From Scleromitrula shiraiana (Eukaryota; Ascomycota; Leotiomycetes; Helotiales; Sclerotiniaceae): 64,000 nucleotides of DNA. The stretch spans positions 1,730,001 through 1,794,000 of the forward strand of contig JABELC010000007.1 of NCBI GenBank assembly GCA_028455995.1, read 5' to 3'. Below, in pieces: positions 11,230-21,312 of this stretch. How positions within the stretch are numbered: position 1 is the first letter of the stretch; each line of letters starts with the position of its first letter. The notes below the pieces were generated by a model, which was not told where the DNA came from, ran no database searches, and saw only the letters and a program-made list of their open reading frames with translations. A program made the position numbers and the translations under genes.

Positions 11230-11584
11230 TGATACAATTCCTATCAGCTTTACAGACTTATGCTGTAAATTCGTAGCCAGCACCTCGTACATATAAGAAT
11301 TCGACTTTTGCTGGCCGAAGAAAAGGATAAAGGAGGTGACAAAAGCGTTGGCAAAGGCACTGGCAATACAACGGCTAAACACAAATCAACATTACGACAA
11401 AGAAAGCTCGAGAGAAGACAAAAAAAGGCTCAAGAATAAACTAGCATCTTTGAAGCTGGTAACAAAAGCACAGAAGGAGACGGCTATTGTGAGGGGTTTG
11501 ATGGCAAAGAACCGGGAGGCCGAGGGAATCGTTGAAACTGTGAATATTACTACAACCTTGAAGAAGCCCCGGAACATTAATTAA
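11230..11584 (+). pseudogene. Lysine-rich ORF relic, unrecognised
   Basis: Two overlapping plus-strand frames are open and strongly Lys/Arg-rich. One ends at a TAA near 11437 and contains GKGTGNTTAKHKSTLRQR. The other continues to 11584 and contains KKRLKNKLASLKLVTKAQKE. Neither has an early ATG: the first ATG in the longer frame is around 11501. The pattern suggests the tail of a basic, possibly coiled-coil or nuclear protein broken by a frameshift, lying right after AT-rich degenerate DNA. No family is recognised, and it could be chance in purine-rich DNA. Confidence 0.25.
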
Positions 11585-11666
11585 AAATATGGACGAACAA
11601 AGCTCCTCTCTTCTGCCTCAATACGTATAAACTTTTGATGAAGGTATAAGAAATGTATGTCAAGTA

Positions 11667-11921
11667 TTACATTTGTTGATGATAACACTCCACCAATCGT
11701 TGTTGCAAGTGTTTATTCTGGGCATATCCGCAATATCCACAATTGGCGGAATCAAGAGAATATATAAGATGCCAAGTTGTCAGAGTGTGGGGAAATACAC
11801 CGTCTTGGCGGATACTATAGCAAGGAATACTAGAAAGAGGATCATTAGTAACTATGAGCTCCAATCTAGGTGGGACACCGCCGCCAAGACGGAGCAAATA
11901 CTTGTTGGGAAGCTCAGCCAT
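11667..11921 (-). CDS. Small cysteine-containing ORF, unrecognised
   Basis: An 84-residue frame starts at an ATG at 11921 with a TGA a few codons upstream. Its composition is protein-like, with PCYS, TWHLIYSLDSANCGYCGYA and ECYHQQ, giving four cysteines, two of them as CGYC. No signal peptide is visible at this start, so if genuine it would be the last exon of a secreted protein whose first exon is lost or unseen. An overlapping plus-strand frame of similar length is also open. The position in the pseudogene-rich block favours a relic. No function is proposed. Confidence 0.25.
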   Translation of the reverse strand: MAELPNKYLLRLGGGVPPRLELIVTNDPLSSIPCYSIRQDGVFPHTLTTWHLIYSLDSANCGYCGYAQNKHLQQRLVECYHQQM

Positions 11922-12176
11922 GTAGTTTCAGGTTGATGCTCGCCTCAACTATCGCCTTCATACTTGATATTATTATAGTCATACCAAGTTGTAGCGTGCG
12001 TTTTCTTCCATGTCTATCTAATTTATATCGTTGTTATTATCATCTAGATCTTTGTATAATGCACTTGAAGGAGGAAAAATATGTTCTGCTGAAGTTGGCG
12101 CGATTATAATTCTCCGTCACTGGAAGACACGTAGTTTTCTCTATATACATTATACGTACAATACCTTCCGTCCAAT

Positions 12177-13173
12177 ATGGTATCTTTAGTTATCAAGTTA
12201 CTCCCCAAACATCTCAGTCTATCAATCGTGACTTAAATATACAATTGTGTTCTTTTAATTCCTTGCAGTATTAACAGCACTTGCTGCTATTGCTAATGCC
12301 GCTGTCATCGAGGCTAGAGCAACAAACACTAATCTTCAAACTGTCTTTCCGGCTTCTACTGGTTCTTATGCGTTGGTAGCAGCTTCTACAATTGCTGCAT
12401 CGGCAACCTTCGATGGTGGAATGAAGAAGTTTGATCGAAGTGGTATGGCCATCTGACTCTTTTCTTACCGAGCAGTTTCAAACGTGACTAGACAAGCCAT
12501 CTAACTAATGCTAATTCACTCACATAGTCTCAACCTGCAATGAGCAAGCCGAGGGTGGAGATTTAGACGCTGTCTTCGTTCTCCAGGCTGGCGCCACTCT
12601 CTCGAATGTCATCATCGGTCCAAATAATGGCGAAGGTGTACATTGCCTGGGAACCTGCACTCTAAACAACGTATGGTGGGCAATGCGAAGATACTGCTAC
12701 ATTCAAGCAGACATCTGGAACATCTTATGTCAATGGAGGTGGATCCAAATTTGCGTCTGATAAGATCTTGCAACATAATGGAGGTGGTACTGTTGCTGTG
12801 AAGAATTTCTACGCCGATACTTTCGGAAAGGTGTATTGATCCCGTGGAAACTGTGGTACTCAATACAAACGTACCTCTCTACGTTCACAAATGTTCACGT
12901 CACGAATGGTGGAGTGGTTGCAGGAATTGTGAGTAGAATCCTTTCATCTCCAATGCTTTCAGATCATTGTGAAAGACTATAGCACAATGCTGACTTGTAC
13001 TTCAGAACACAAATTACGGCGACAAAGTCACTATAGCAAATTCATGCGTTGTAGACACCGACGTTTGTTATAAATATACTGGGAATAATAGTGGCGCCGA
13101 ACCAGTCAAGACAGGATTAGGTTCTGATGGCACTTATTGTGTTGCATCTGGAATTACTACTAGCGGTTGTTAA
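12177..13173 (+). pseudogene. Pectate lyase family 3 (PL3), disrupted
   Basis: PL3 enzymes are secreted beta-helix lyases that cleave de-esterified pectin in plant cell walls. Conserved blocks are VFPASTGSY, STIAASATFDGGMKKFDRS, DAVFVLQAGATLSNVIIGPN, GVHCLGTCTLNNVWW, GTSYVNGGG, QHNGGGTVAVKNFYADTFGKVY and, at the C-terminus, NTNYGDKVTI, CYKYTGNNSGAEP and GSDGTYC. Introns are 12443-12527 and 12929-13005. Lesions: about 5 bases appear missing at 12682/12683 after WWA, with the frame resuming at CEDTATFK; TGA at 12837-12839 replaces a codon after GKVY; a further frame change follows near 12880. The first exon (from 12177) lacks a consensus donor. The product would be truncated, so the gene is dead, and the still clear similarity suggests recent loss. 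Confidence 0.88.
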
Positions 13174-13354
13174 AACTACTAGTTAATTAGAATATGCTCA
13201 TATGCCTCATCTTTGTCTCCTTTAAGTAGAAAGTCATTATAATCTTGACTACAATGTTCAATCTAAATCAAACCAAATTATAAATGATACTATTACTTCT
13301 TTTTCCCTTTTACTACTAGTAATATACTCTCTTCTACTACCTTACTAAATACTA

Positions 13355-13460
13355 CTTTACCCACCTCATCCACCTCACCCACCCTCACCCTAATCACCCT
13401 ATCCATCTCATTCATCTCACTCACCCTAATCACCCCATCCACCCCATCCACCCTACCCAC
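13355..13460. repeat. Degenerate CCACCC/TCACC tandem tract
   Basis: About 100 bases are made of imperfect repeats such as CACCCTAATCACC and CCATCCACC, almost free of G on the plus strand. It is a diverged minisatellite-like tract with no other feature. Confidence 0.6.
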
Positions 13461-13693
13461 TACTACCAGCACAATAACTAATTCTCTTTTCTTCATTACT
13501 CAATCTTTATCATTCATAAACATTATTACAACTATTACTAAAATTTTAACCCACAAATTGCTTTATAACCCATAAATGCCAATAATATATAGATCACTTC
13601 AACTTACTTTCCTTTGGAGTAGGCAGTGAACACAGTGGTTTGAATTCAGAGGGATGTCCGTTATATCTAGTATAATTTCGGATTCCAATTCAA

Positions 13694-13909
13694 TGTAGTT
13701 AAATTTTAAATGTTCATTCAGGTTATATACAATCAAATTTATATTTGATATTAAGATTTATAATATTTATATTGCATATAGACATTCAAAACGAACTCGA
13801 TTTTAAAACATCTGAATGTTTGCATTTAAAATGGAGATTCGGAATAAGTTGATTCAAAATATATTTAGATTTCAACTTTTCAATGAACATTAGAAGATTA
13901 ATTAGCTCG
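13694..13909. mobile_element. Inverted-repeat element copy, reverse orientation
   Basis: The left end (TTAAATTTTAAATGTTCATT) matches the reverse complement of the right end of the 8718-8948 copy. The right end (GAAGATTAATTAGCTCGG) matches the reverse complement of its left end. Length is about 216 bp, similar to the reference copy. Confidence 0.6.
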
Positions 13910-14526
13910 GTTTTGCAACTTCTATTACTGTGATCATGATCCATCTTACTCACCATTGTATTAGATACTCGCCACTGTTCTTCAGATTGATGCCTGTTGT
14001 TCTATATTGAGGACAGCAATTCAGGTTTATCACCTATACTCTTCGAATGCACATCCGTGCCTGTCTAATTTCGAGATTGGTATTCGTACACGTAGTTCTA
14101 GCCTTTAGGTTTAACTCATAGGTGATGGTCTTCACAATCCTGTTTCTTGCGATGATTTATCCCAGTAGTAGAGTGACTTCTAAGAATTACCAAAGAGATA
14201 TGGAATTAGCTGCTACTTTATAACCATCTATTTTCAGAGGCAAGTAGAAAATTGTGACACACATATATACATACAGTACATATAGTAAGCGAATTACTTG
14301 GGTCAATTCGATCTCCATAGTCAAATTGGTTGTTTTTTCATATGATTATGATCAAGATTAGACGATTGAAACGGAGTTGAGAATAGGAGATATCATCAGA
14401 TGCACAGGGTGAGAAGATTGAAACAGTAATTTTTTTTAATTTTTATAGAGGTTAATACTTGGCTGATATGCCCATAGCCCGCACAATAGTCCAACACACA
14501 CTAGAACTTTTCAAATTCGAAAAGAA

Positions 14527-16493
14527 TCATGAATCCGTAGCTGTTGCTGGAGTCTTTGGCTTGCCTGGATTCATCCAAGCAAAAGCTGATGCACCACCCA
14601 CCGGATTCGAAGATCTAGGAATAGTCGTAATCGATCGAGTACTTTTCTGTTCCTCTAAACTCGCCCTTTTAGGCTCCCAGCGAAGTTGTTGATTCTCAAG
14701 TCCATTGGCCTGAACTTTTCGTTTCGGATCACCTACGGATCGTAAAGGCGCTGGTTCGTACGCTGCACCTGTTCTTGCACCGGAGGTCGAACGACCGGGT
14801 GTTATCGTTGCTGGTGTCGAAGAAATGGATTTGGATGGCTTGAGAACTTTCATACTTCGCCCACCACGTACTGCTTTTTGATATCCACTGGTAGAATCGC
14901 CATTACGGTCAGAGCTTATAGGGGTGCTACCCTGTCGCCATGAACCCCAGGTGCCCATTACGCCCTCGCGTTTCATAGGTTCAACTGTTTCCGTCGCCTC
15001 GGTTTTGCTTGTCTCGATTACACTTGATGCTGGTGTATGTATCTTTTCAGAATCGGAAGCGCTACCATTGCCTTTCGCCAATGCATCAGAGTCAGAGGCT
15101 GGATGGGGACTATGAGTAGGTGATGATGAGACGGCAGTGGAGCTGTTGTGGAGTTCTGCTGTGCTTTCGGAAGGAGTATCTATGCCTAATGGGTTGATCT
15201 TATCACGAGAAGTCTCAGTAATTGAGGTAGGATTTTTGTTTGTAGCCTCATCCTTTGATCGTTGCTCACTGGGCTTGAAAGGCAGTGCCGTTGCTTTGAG
15301 TTCGTTCTTCTCAGGAGGAAGATTGGTAGTTGAAAGGTGCTTGAAAAGATTTTCATCTTCTGGTCGCACAAATGGCACCGATAGCTTATTACGATCATCA
15401 CCATAAAGTGTCATAAGATTCTGAGAGAAGAGCACATCCGCATTATGCGCCCGAAGAGTATCGCTGCCAAGGAAGACGCGTATGGCTCTTCTGCGATCGG
15501 CATTGGTACGTTGATTCATACCAACTACTTCGAATTCTACAGTCAAAGTGGGGAGCTGTGGGGCAGGACTATTTGATCGCGACGAGGGTTGTGTGATAAT
15601 TGCTTCAGGAAGATATACCGGTAGTCTTATAATACAGCGTCCCCTGGTAGGATCTTTCTGAATTTGATCAACGAGGCCAAGGTCCTTCACAAGCGAATAT
15701 TCAAGTATGGATTTCTGTGAGCCAGTGCAAATGTCGGCATAGAGCAGAGCACTATGGGAGAAATTGACCGTAAGCCAGCATCTAATGATAGAAGGAACTG
15801 ATCCCAATATGAAGAGGCCTGGTGGAGGATCGGGCATATCCAATGGGGAACCATCATCCTGACCTCCTATTAGAAAATTGGTATCCAAGCCTAAACTACT
15901 CGTACGTCCAGAGGGTACAGAATGAGTTGAGTGTACAGAATGGCCGGCAGAACTATGTCTACCATCTGATTTGTGAGATAGAGAGCGTTCTGTCATAGGG
16001 TGACTACCAAAACCACTCGTTGGACGTATAGGAGCGAACTCTCCCGATGATCGTGAGCCTTGTGCCCAATGCGATCCCTGAAGAGCGCTAACATCAAACC
16101 GAACGCTATTAGCTCTTGAAGCGCCTCTACGAACTGGCTCTTCATCGGCCTCTATGTGCAAACTGCCAAGAAGGTTTTGTCCTTCTTCATCGTCAAAATC
16201 GTCGAAAACATCGGTGGGTGAGTTATGGACTGGACCTGCAGTTACCATATCAGTAAAATTAATAAACTTATCGGAAGCATATTTCATAACTGACCATGTT
16301 GAGGAGTGCCACTCAAGATGCTAGGGAATGGAGAGCCGGCGCCCCAAACTGATTTGAGGGCAGCATCATCGGCTTGACGCTTCTCAAGTCTCAACAGACG
16401 ATCCGAATGATTTGTCTGTACAGCTTGGACATGCTTTACGTCCATTTGAACATGATATAGTTCTTCTCGAGAAGCCGGAAACTGTGAATCCAT
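14527..16493 (-). CDS. Fungal conserved protein with coiled-coil N-terminus and possible retropepsin-like region
   Basis: Exons are 16295-16493 and 14527-16235, joined in frame across a 59-nt intron (GTCAGT donor, CTGCAG acceptor), giving 635 residues. The ATG at 16493 starts MDSQFPASREELYHVQ, followed by a heptad-like helix (HSDRLLRLEKRQADD) and VWGAGSPFPS. Residues about 70-170 are acidic then Ser/His-rich and disordered. An ordered block (about 215-355) has SIIRCWLTVNFSHSALLYAD followed by ICTGSQKSILEY and LVKDLGL, then VEFEVVGM and FLGSDTLRAHNADVLF. This order resembles the flap-less half of retropepsin-like aspartyl folds (D-x-x-T-G-S at 234-239), an inference only. The rest is low-complexity Ser/Thr/Pro. 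It looks like a Pezizomycotina-specific family. No function is assigned. Confidence 0.8.
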
Positions 16494-17902
16494 GCCAATC
16501 CCTTGCTCGTGGCCCCCAGGGAAGTTTGCCTCCAAAAGGTTATGCCTGCTTGCATAGGAATCGTACCAAATGAAATCGACCCAAGAAGGTTACCACGATC
16601 GATGCTCTAGTTGATGTTTCTTCCGTCTTTAAGAGTATAGAATTATAATATATGTCGTAAATGAGGTGCTGTCGTACCAAGAGTAGTAGGCCAACCATGA
16701 AATGCCTGAAACCTACAGTGTCACTGAGAATACAATAGAAGACCTCACTTCTCAAAGTGTTGTCCACAATGTCTGCAAAGTACACAACGGCTCTTTGAGC
16801 CTCCCCCACGGCATCGGCCTACAGCTTAGATTTCTAAGACTCTATCCTCCGCGTATTGATACTTTATTTATATGCCTAGGCTCAAACTTTCTTGGAGATG
16901 TTGTAAACTTAAGATCGGGGTCGAAGGTAAACGCGATACCCGTTGAAAGGATTTCCGACGAGGTTTCAGTAATTCTTTAATAACAGGTGTTATAGTGTAT
17001 GTGCGGGTGTCGAACAAGGGGATTTGGAATGTATCGAATTAAGTAGAGCAAAGGTGACTTGAATAAACAGCTTCTGAAATGGGGGGAAGGGAGGGGAGAT
17101 GAATCAAGGTCTCTTATAATGGATCTCTGTGTCGGGAGATATCTTCTACGAAAGAAATGTGAAGTGAGCTGTGGTAAGAGATGGAGTAGAATATTGATTG
17201 TATTAATGAAGTGGTAAAAGGTAGATGTGATTTATTTATTCATTCGTTGGTTCTTTTGTTTTTTTGATTGTTGTTGAATATGTTGGATATGTTGAATGTT
17301 GATTATAGTATAGTGTAGAGGTTATTGTCCAGGCGTAGAACTAAGGTTGCAGTGGGGTATAATAATGGAATGGGGCAGGAAGTTGGGCCAGGAAGTTGGG
17401 TCAACAAGTACATAGTAGGGACTTAACCGCTGTGACTCGGGTGTGGTTAAGTACTGTATTGTACCACTGGTAGGTAATTAAAATCATTAAAATTCCTTTC
17501 ATTTATTTTTGGAGATCAGAGATATGAATATTGCTCATGTCATAAAAATGAGCGAGGTCTAAGGATTTCTTGATCAATTAAATAGCCTCTATGATTGAGA
17601 GCATTCTATATCATTTATTCTACTTGGATGTGCCTCAATCTTTAGAGGTAACAAGAAGGTGGTGTTTGTAAAATCTTCGTTTTCATATTGATAATAATAT
17701 TATATATTGAGTTTGCAGATTCAATTCAATCCCACATTGCTCTTCATACCTTGGACTTCAAAGTGATACTATACACGCTGCTATCTCGCTGCTACTGTTC
17801 TTTGACCGACAGCTTTCTCAATATTTCATCCTCTATCTTGAGATTCTTTTATACATAGAACACAAATCCTTATCTAAGATAATCTACACAAGTGATAAAG
17901 CT
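16494..17902. other. Upstream region of the 635-residue protein gene and 3' side of the esterase gene
   Basis: Two same-strand genes flank this 1.4-kb spacer. It has short unconvincing frames, a G-rich stretch at 17075-17100, TTGTTGAATATG-type repeats near 17268-17300 and an AT-rich interval at 17460-17720. Nothing else is recognised. Confidence 0.5.
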
Positions 17903-19175
17903 CTAATCCATCTTGGGTGCTATTGACCACTGTGGAGTGATTAGTATTGTTCAGAACGTCGTTTTAGATGTACTTACATGAGGAAAAACCCAGCTCGGAG
18001 CATCGACAGGTTCTTGGGACCACTCTTTCCCAACCAACGGTTTGACCGTATCCCAAAAGACTTTATATCCTTCACTAGAAAGATGCAGTCCATCACTCAA
18101 TAAAATCCTCATGCTTTGATCATCTACATCATCTTTCGTGGCAACCAAGTCCACGGAGGCATTGGGATTTAACTGAGCAGCTTTATCCATGATACCTCGC
18201 CAGAGATCAACTAAATATACTTGCTGACCCTCAAACTCGGCAGCAATCTCTCTAATTGCCTCAGCATATTTGGCTGTATTATCTTGTAGACGAGTAATAG
18301 TATCGTATCCTCTCTGAGTGTCTTCTTCCTTTAGATGGACCTCATTGACAGGTGGTGGTGTGACTAGAAGAATTGAGGGACTCTGAGCCTTTACTAAGGA
18401 ATGATTGAGGATGGCTCTAATGTTATTTTTGTACTTTTGCAATGGAACATGTTGTCTCGTAGGACTATCTTCGAGACATGAATCATTTGCACCCAAGAGA
18501 ACTAGCTTTGTGAATAAACAGTTAGTATGGATGGATGGAAATGGTTCAAATTCTTTTCTTGGTGGGTTTCATTCGGTAAGACCACCAGGGGCTGCGCTAA
18601 TTCATGAACCACCGCATTATGCAAATTTGAAATTTAGTTGCTCAATCTATGATTGAGCATTGAAATTCTGACTGTTTGATGTGGACTCAAATATTGTAAT
18701 ATTCTGAAAAATCAATAGAAAAAGGGTGGTTCATGAACTAGTGCTGTTCCTGGTGGGATTGTTGAAAGAAGTTGAGAGTCCAATCCGGTAGATGGAATAG
18801 GGGAAAGAGAGAGAGCAATTAGCTTACTTACAAGATAGGAAACCTTGGCCGAATTTGTATCTGGTATAAGATGCTCAATGATTTTCATAATATGATCGGT
18901 ATTGTATCCGCTTAATCCATGATTCACAACCTGAAGTCGTCTCGAGCAGTCTATCAGGAGTGAGGTTAGTGCTATACTTACCTAAAAGTAAGACTTGCAT
19001 AATGCATAGAACGGAGTGATTGGTAGTTGAGAAATAGAACTATTAGGAAAGACATTATAAGAAACTCACGTTCTTCCAGACATGCGGTAAATGAAAAACC
19101 ATCTCTCAGATAACTCGAGTATTGGACAAGTGAATCACCCAATAGGATGAATTGAGGATAGCTTTTTGTATCCAT
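17903..19175 (-). CDS. IAH1: IAH1-type GDSL/SGNH esterase (isoamyl acetate-hydrolyzing)
   Basis: This SGNH-fold hydrolase is of the yeast Iah1 class, which cleaves short acetate esters. Exons are 19070-19175, 18832-18950, 17978-18505 and 17903-17929, giving 259 residues (yeast 238). Block I is FILLGDSLVQ (nucleophile Ser15 in GDS), then VNHGLSGYNT (block II Gly), LVLLGANDSC (block III GxND) and SDGLHLSSEGY (block V catalytic Asp and His). The last exon supplies only WSIAPKMD, joined through GTAAGT and CCACAG to PSWVFPH. Intron 2 is long (326 nt) because a small inverted-repeat element sits in it; the other introns are 119 and 48 nt. The start at 19175 gives the canonical short N-terminus before the first beta strand. 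Confidence 0.9.
18582..18756. mobile_element. Small inverted-repeat element inside intron 2 of the esterase gene
   Basis: Positions 18582-18613 (CCACCAGGGGCTGCGCTAA then TTCATGAACCACC) and 18725-18756 are imperfect inverted repeats of about 32 bp with near-identical ends. The interior has a nested palindrome, GCTCAATCTATGATTGAGC. The 175-bp size, the TIRs and the lack of coding fit a MITE. It is unrelated in sequence to the CGAGCT family. No clear target duplication was seen. Confidence 0.65.
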
Positions 19176-19335
19176 GTCAGAGGTGAGGAGAATGACAAGA
19201 GAGGAGATTTTTTCTTGTGGCAGTTAAGTTATTTCGTATTACAGTCTAAATGGCACACAACAGCTAAAGCTTACAGGACTCGAGAAAAGAGGCAAGTAAT
19301 AACCAATCTTAGAATCTATCAACTGGTATTGGCAG

Positions 19336-19371
19336 TGAATGAATGAATGAATGAATGAATGAATGAATGAA
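19336..19371. repeat. TGAA microsatellite
   Basis: Nine consecutive TGAA units lie in the esterase upstream region. Confidence 0.9.
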
Positions 19372-20404
19372 TAAAATGATTGTGGTGTGGTGTTGAATCC
19401 GATCTCGATTCCGTATACCGTAATATGGTTCTGATATACTGTAGATATGCAAGTTTGGATGAAGAACTTGTTTTTACTCTCAGTAAATTATTGTTTGGTG
19501 GAGCACAACGTCGGAAGTATGATGTTCCCCCAAATCTGTGGTGATACTGATCATTAAATATCCATCGACCGTAAGACTTGAGAGGACCTTAAAGCTTGAA
19601 AGGACGATCTGCCCTCCCTTCCTGCTATACCTACCTACCTGCTGTCTATTAGTTTCCCCACATCGAGTTATAACCTAGCTCAGAGACGTGCATATTACAC
19701 AGTGCCTTCTATGTACCCTCATACCTACCATGTAACTACAGGATGTACTACTATAGTAGCATGGCATGGCATGGAATGGCATGGTATTGTATGGTATAGT
19801 ATGTAAGGTATCGGCAGAGGCGTAAGAAGATAAATTATTTTAATGACAAGACATCTGAAATGTTATATTTTCCGTCTCCCCGCAGTGCATAGAACCATAG
19901 AATCATAGAACCATATAACAGTACATACAATTATTATGGGCTGCAACTTGCATAATGCTTGTTTCACAGAGGCCTGTGATTAAATAGATCGAAAGAATAT
20001 TCCGAAGTCACTTACACTTTTTTTTGACTCTGACTCTCACACTTCTTATTACTGTTAGTCTGTTGGTCTGTTGATTCTGCTCACACTCTTGACTTGACTG
20101 TACTCATCAGTGAGCGAGAGTCATTCCAAGATCTCCAAGATAACCAGGTTTTTTCATTAAAGATCATCTATACAGTCCAGCCCTTAAATTGCATTTAACA
20201 AGTATCCCCAGGTGATTTACTTAGACCTCATCATGATCATGATTCACTTCATTTACAGTCACAGTATGACTTACTACCGGTACATCTACATCTATATCTA
20301 TATCTTACCTAGGTATCCATGGATACGATACGATGCGATATATAATACTACTATGTACGTTCATGGATAGTATTTTATACAGTTCCGTCCGTACGTTATT
20401 TGGC

Positions 20405-20406
<2 letters not shown>

Positions 20407-20440
<34 letters not shown>

Positions 20441-20456
20441 GTACATACATACATAC
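20407..20456. repeat. ACAT microsatellite
   Basis: About twelve ACAT units with one TATG interruption lie in the CLC upstream region. Confidence 0.9.
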
Positions 20457-21312
20457 CTACCTGCCTATGCCTCCACTATGCAATGCAGCTCTTACCGCGC
20501 ATATTCGAGATACCCAGTAAATTCCCCATCTACCGCCGAGTAAATGGAAAAAGTTCACAGTACAGTACAGTACAGTATATATTAATGGGAAGAAACTTCG
20601 ACCTCTTTTTGATCAAGGATCTATTATTCATTTATTTATTCATTCATTTATTCATTCATTCATTCATTTATTGATTTATTGATTCATTATCATTAGGATT
20701 TTTTCTTACTCACAACACCAAAATTATTATTACCCTTGGTCGCCCTCCAATTCTATCTAGTTCCAGCTCCCAGAGCTTAGAGAGGAGGACCCTTGCTTTT
20801 TCTCCACTCCACATCCTATCCGCTGATCCCAACCTTTGAAACTTATCTACCTACCCTTTCTTACCCGTGGATAACTTCAAATTCCTGAATTCCAATTTCC
20901 AACGCATCCCAACTTCCTTTTCCTCTCAACCATCAAACTTTCTCCGATACTTTCTCTAAACTTGTGATCAAGTAGTGTGAACATATTGCAGCCATCGTCA
21001 ATTATCAGTTATCAATCAACAATTAACAATTATCAATTATTAATCCTCGTCCTTCGAATATACTTTATCTTTGTGGCTCCTGCAGTTGATTTGTAAAGCA
21101 GCAACTTCTCTCTTTTCTACTCTTCCTTCCACTTGCATTTTTATTTGCGCTTTCCACTATTCTGCTGAGAGGTTTACCTTACCCCTTCCACTTTTGTCCA
21201 TTTACCGCAATACCCTGCCATTTGTCAAAGTCTTCTCTACTTGCGTTATCCTCTGCATACAGATACCCATCCTATAGTGATGCATTAGGTGATACACCGA
21301 AACATATCCGAT

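Larger units (their letters stand above)
13174..14526. other. Gene-free region with low-complexity tract and repeat copy
   Basis: The region between the pectate lyase relic and the 3' end of the next gene has no supported CDS. It contains a CACCC/ATCACC-type low-complexity tract (about 13355-13460), an inverted-repeat element copy (13694-13909) and AT-rich sequence. A valine-rich frame on the minus strand over the tract is an artefact of the repeat. Confidence 0.6.
19176..21312. other. Long intergenic region rich in microsatellites, upstream of the CLC gene
   Basis: Divergent promoters of the esterase (-) and CLC (+) genes share this 2.1-kb spacer. It holds TGAA x9 (19336-19371), ATGGC repeats (about 19758-19790), an ACAT array (20407-20456) and ATTT/ATTC repeats (about 20626-20692). 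The last 600 bases are C/T-rich, as in fungal leaders, with CAATTATCAATTA-type repeats near 20995-21045. No RNA gene or CDS is seen. Confidence 0.6.

Noticed and set aside
13293..13496. Valine-rich minus-strand frame
   Set aside because: Translation of the CCACCC low-complexity tract.
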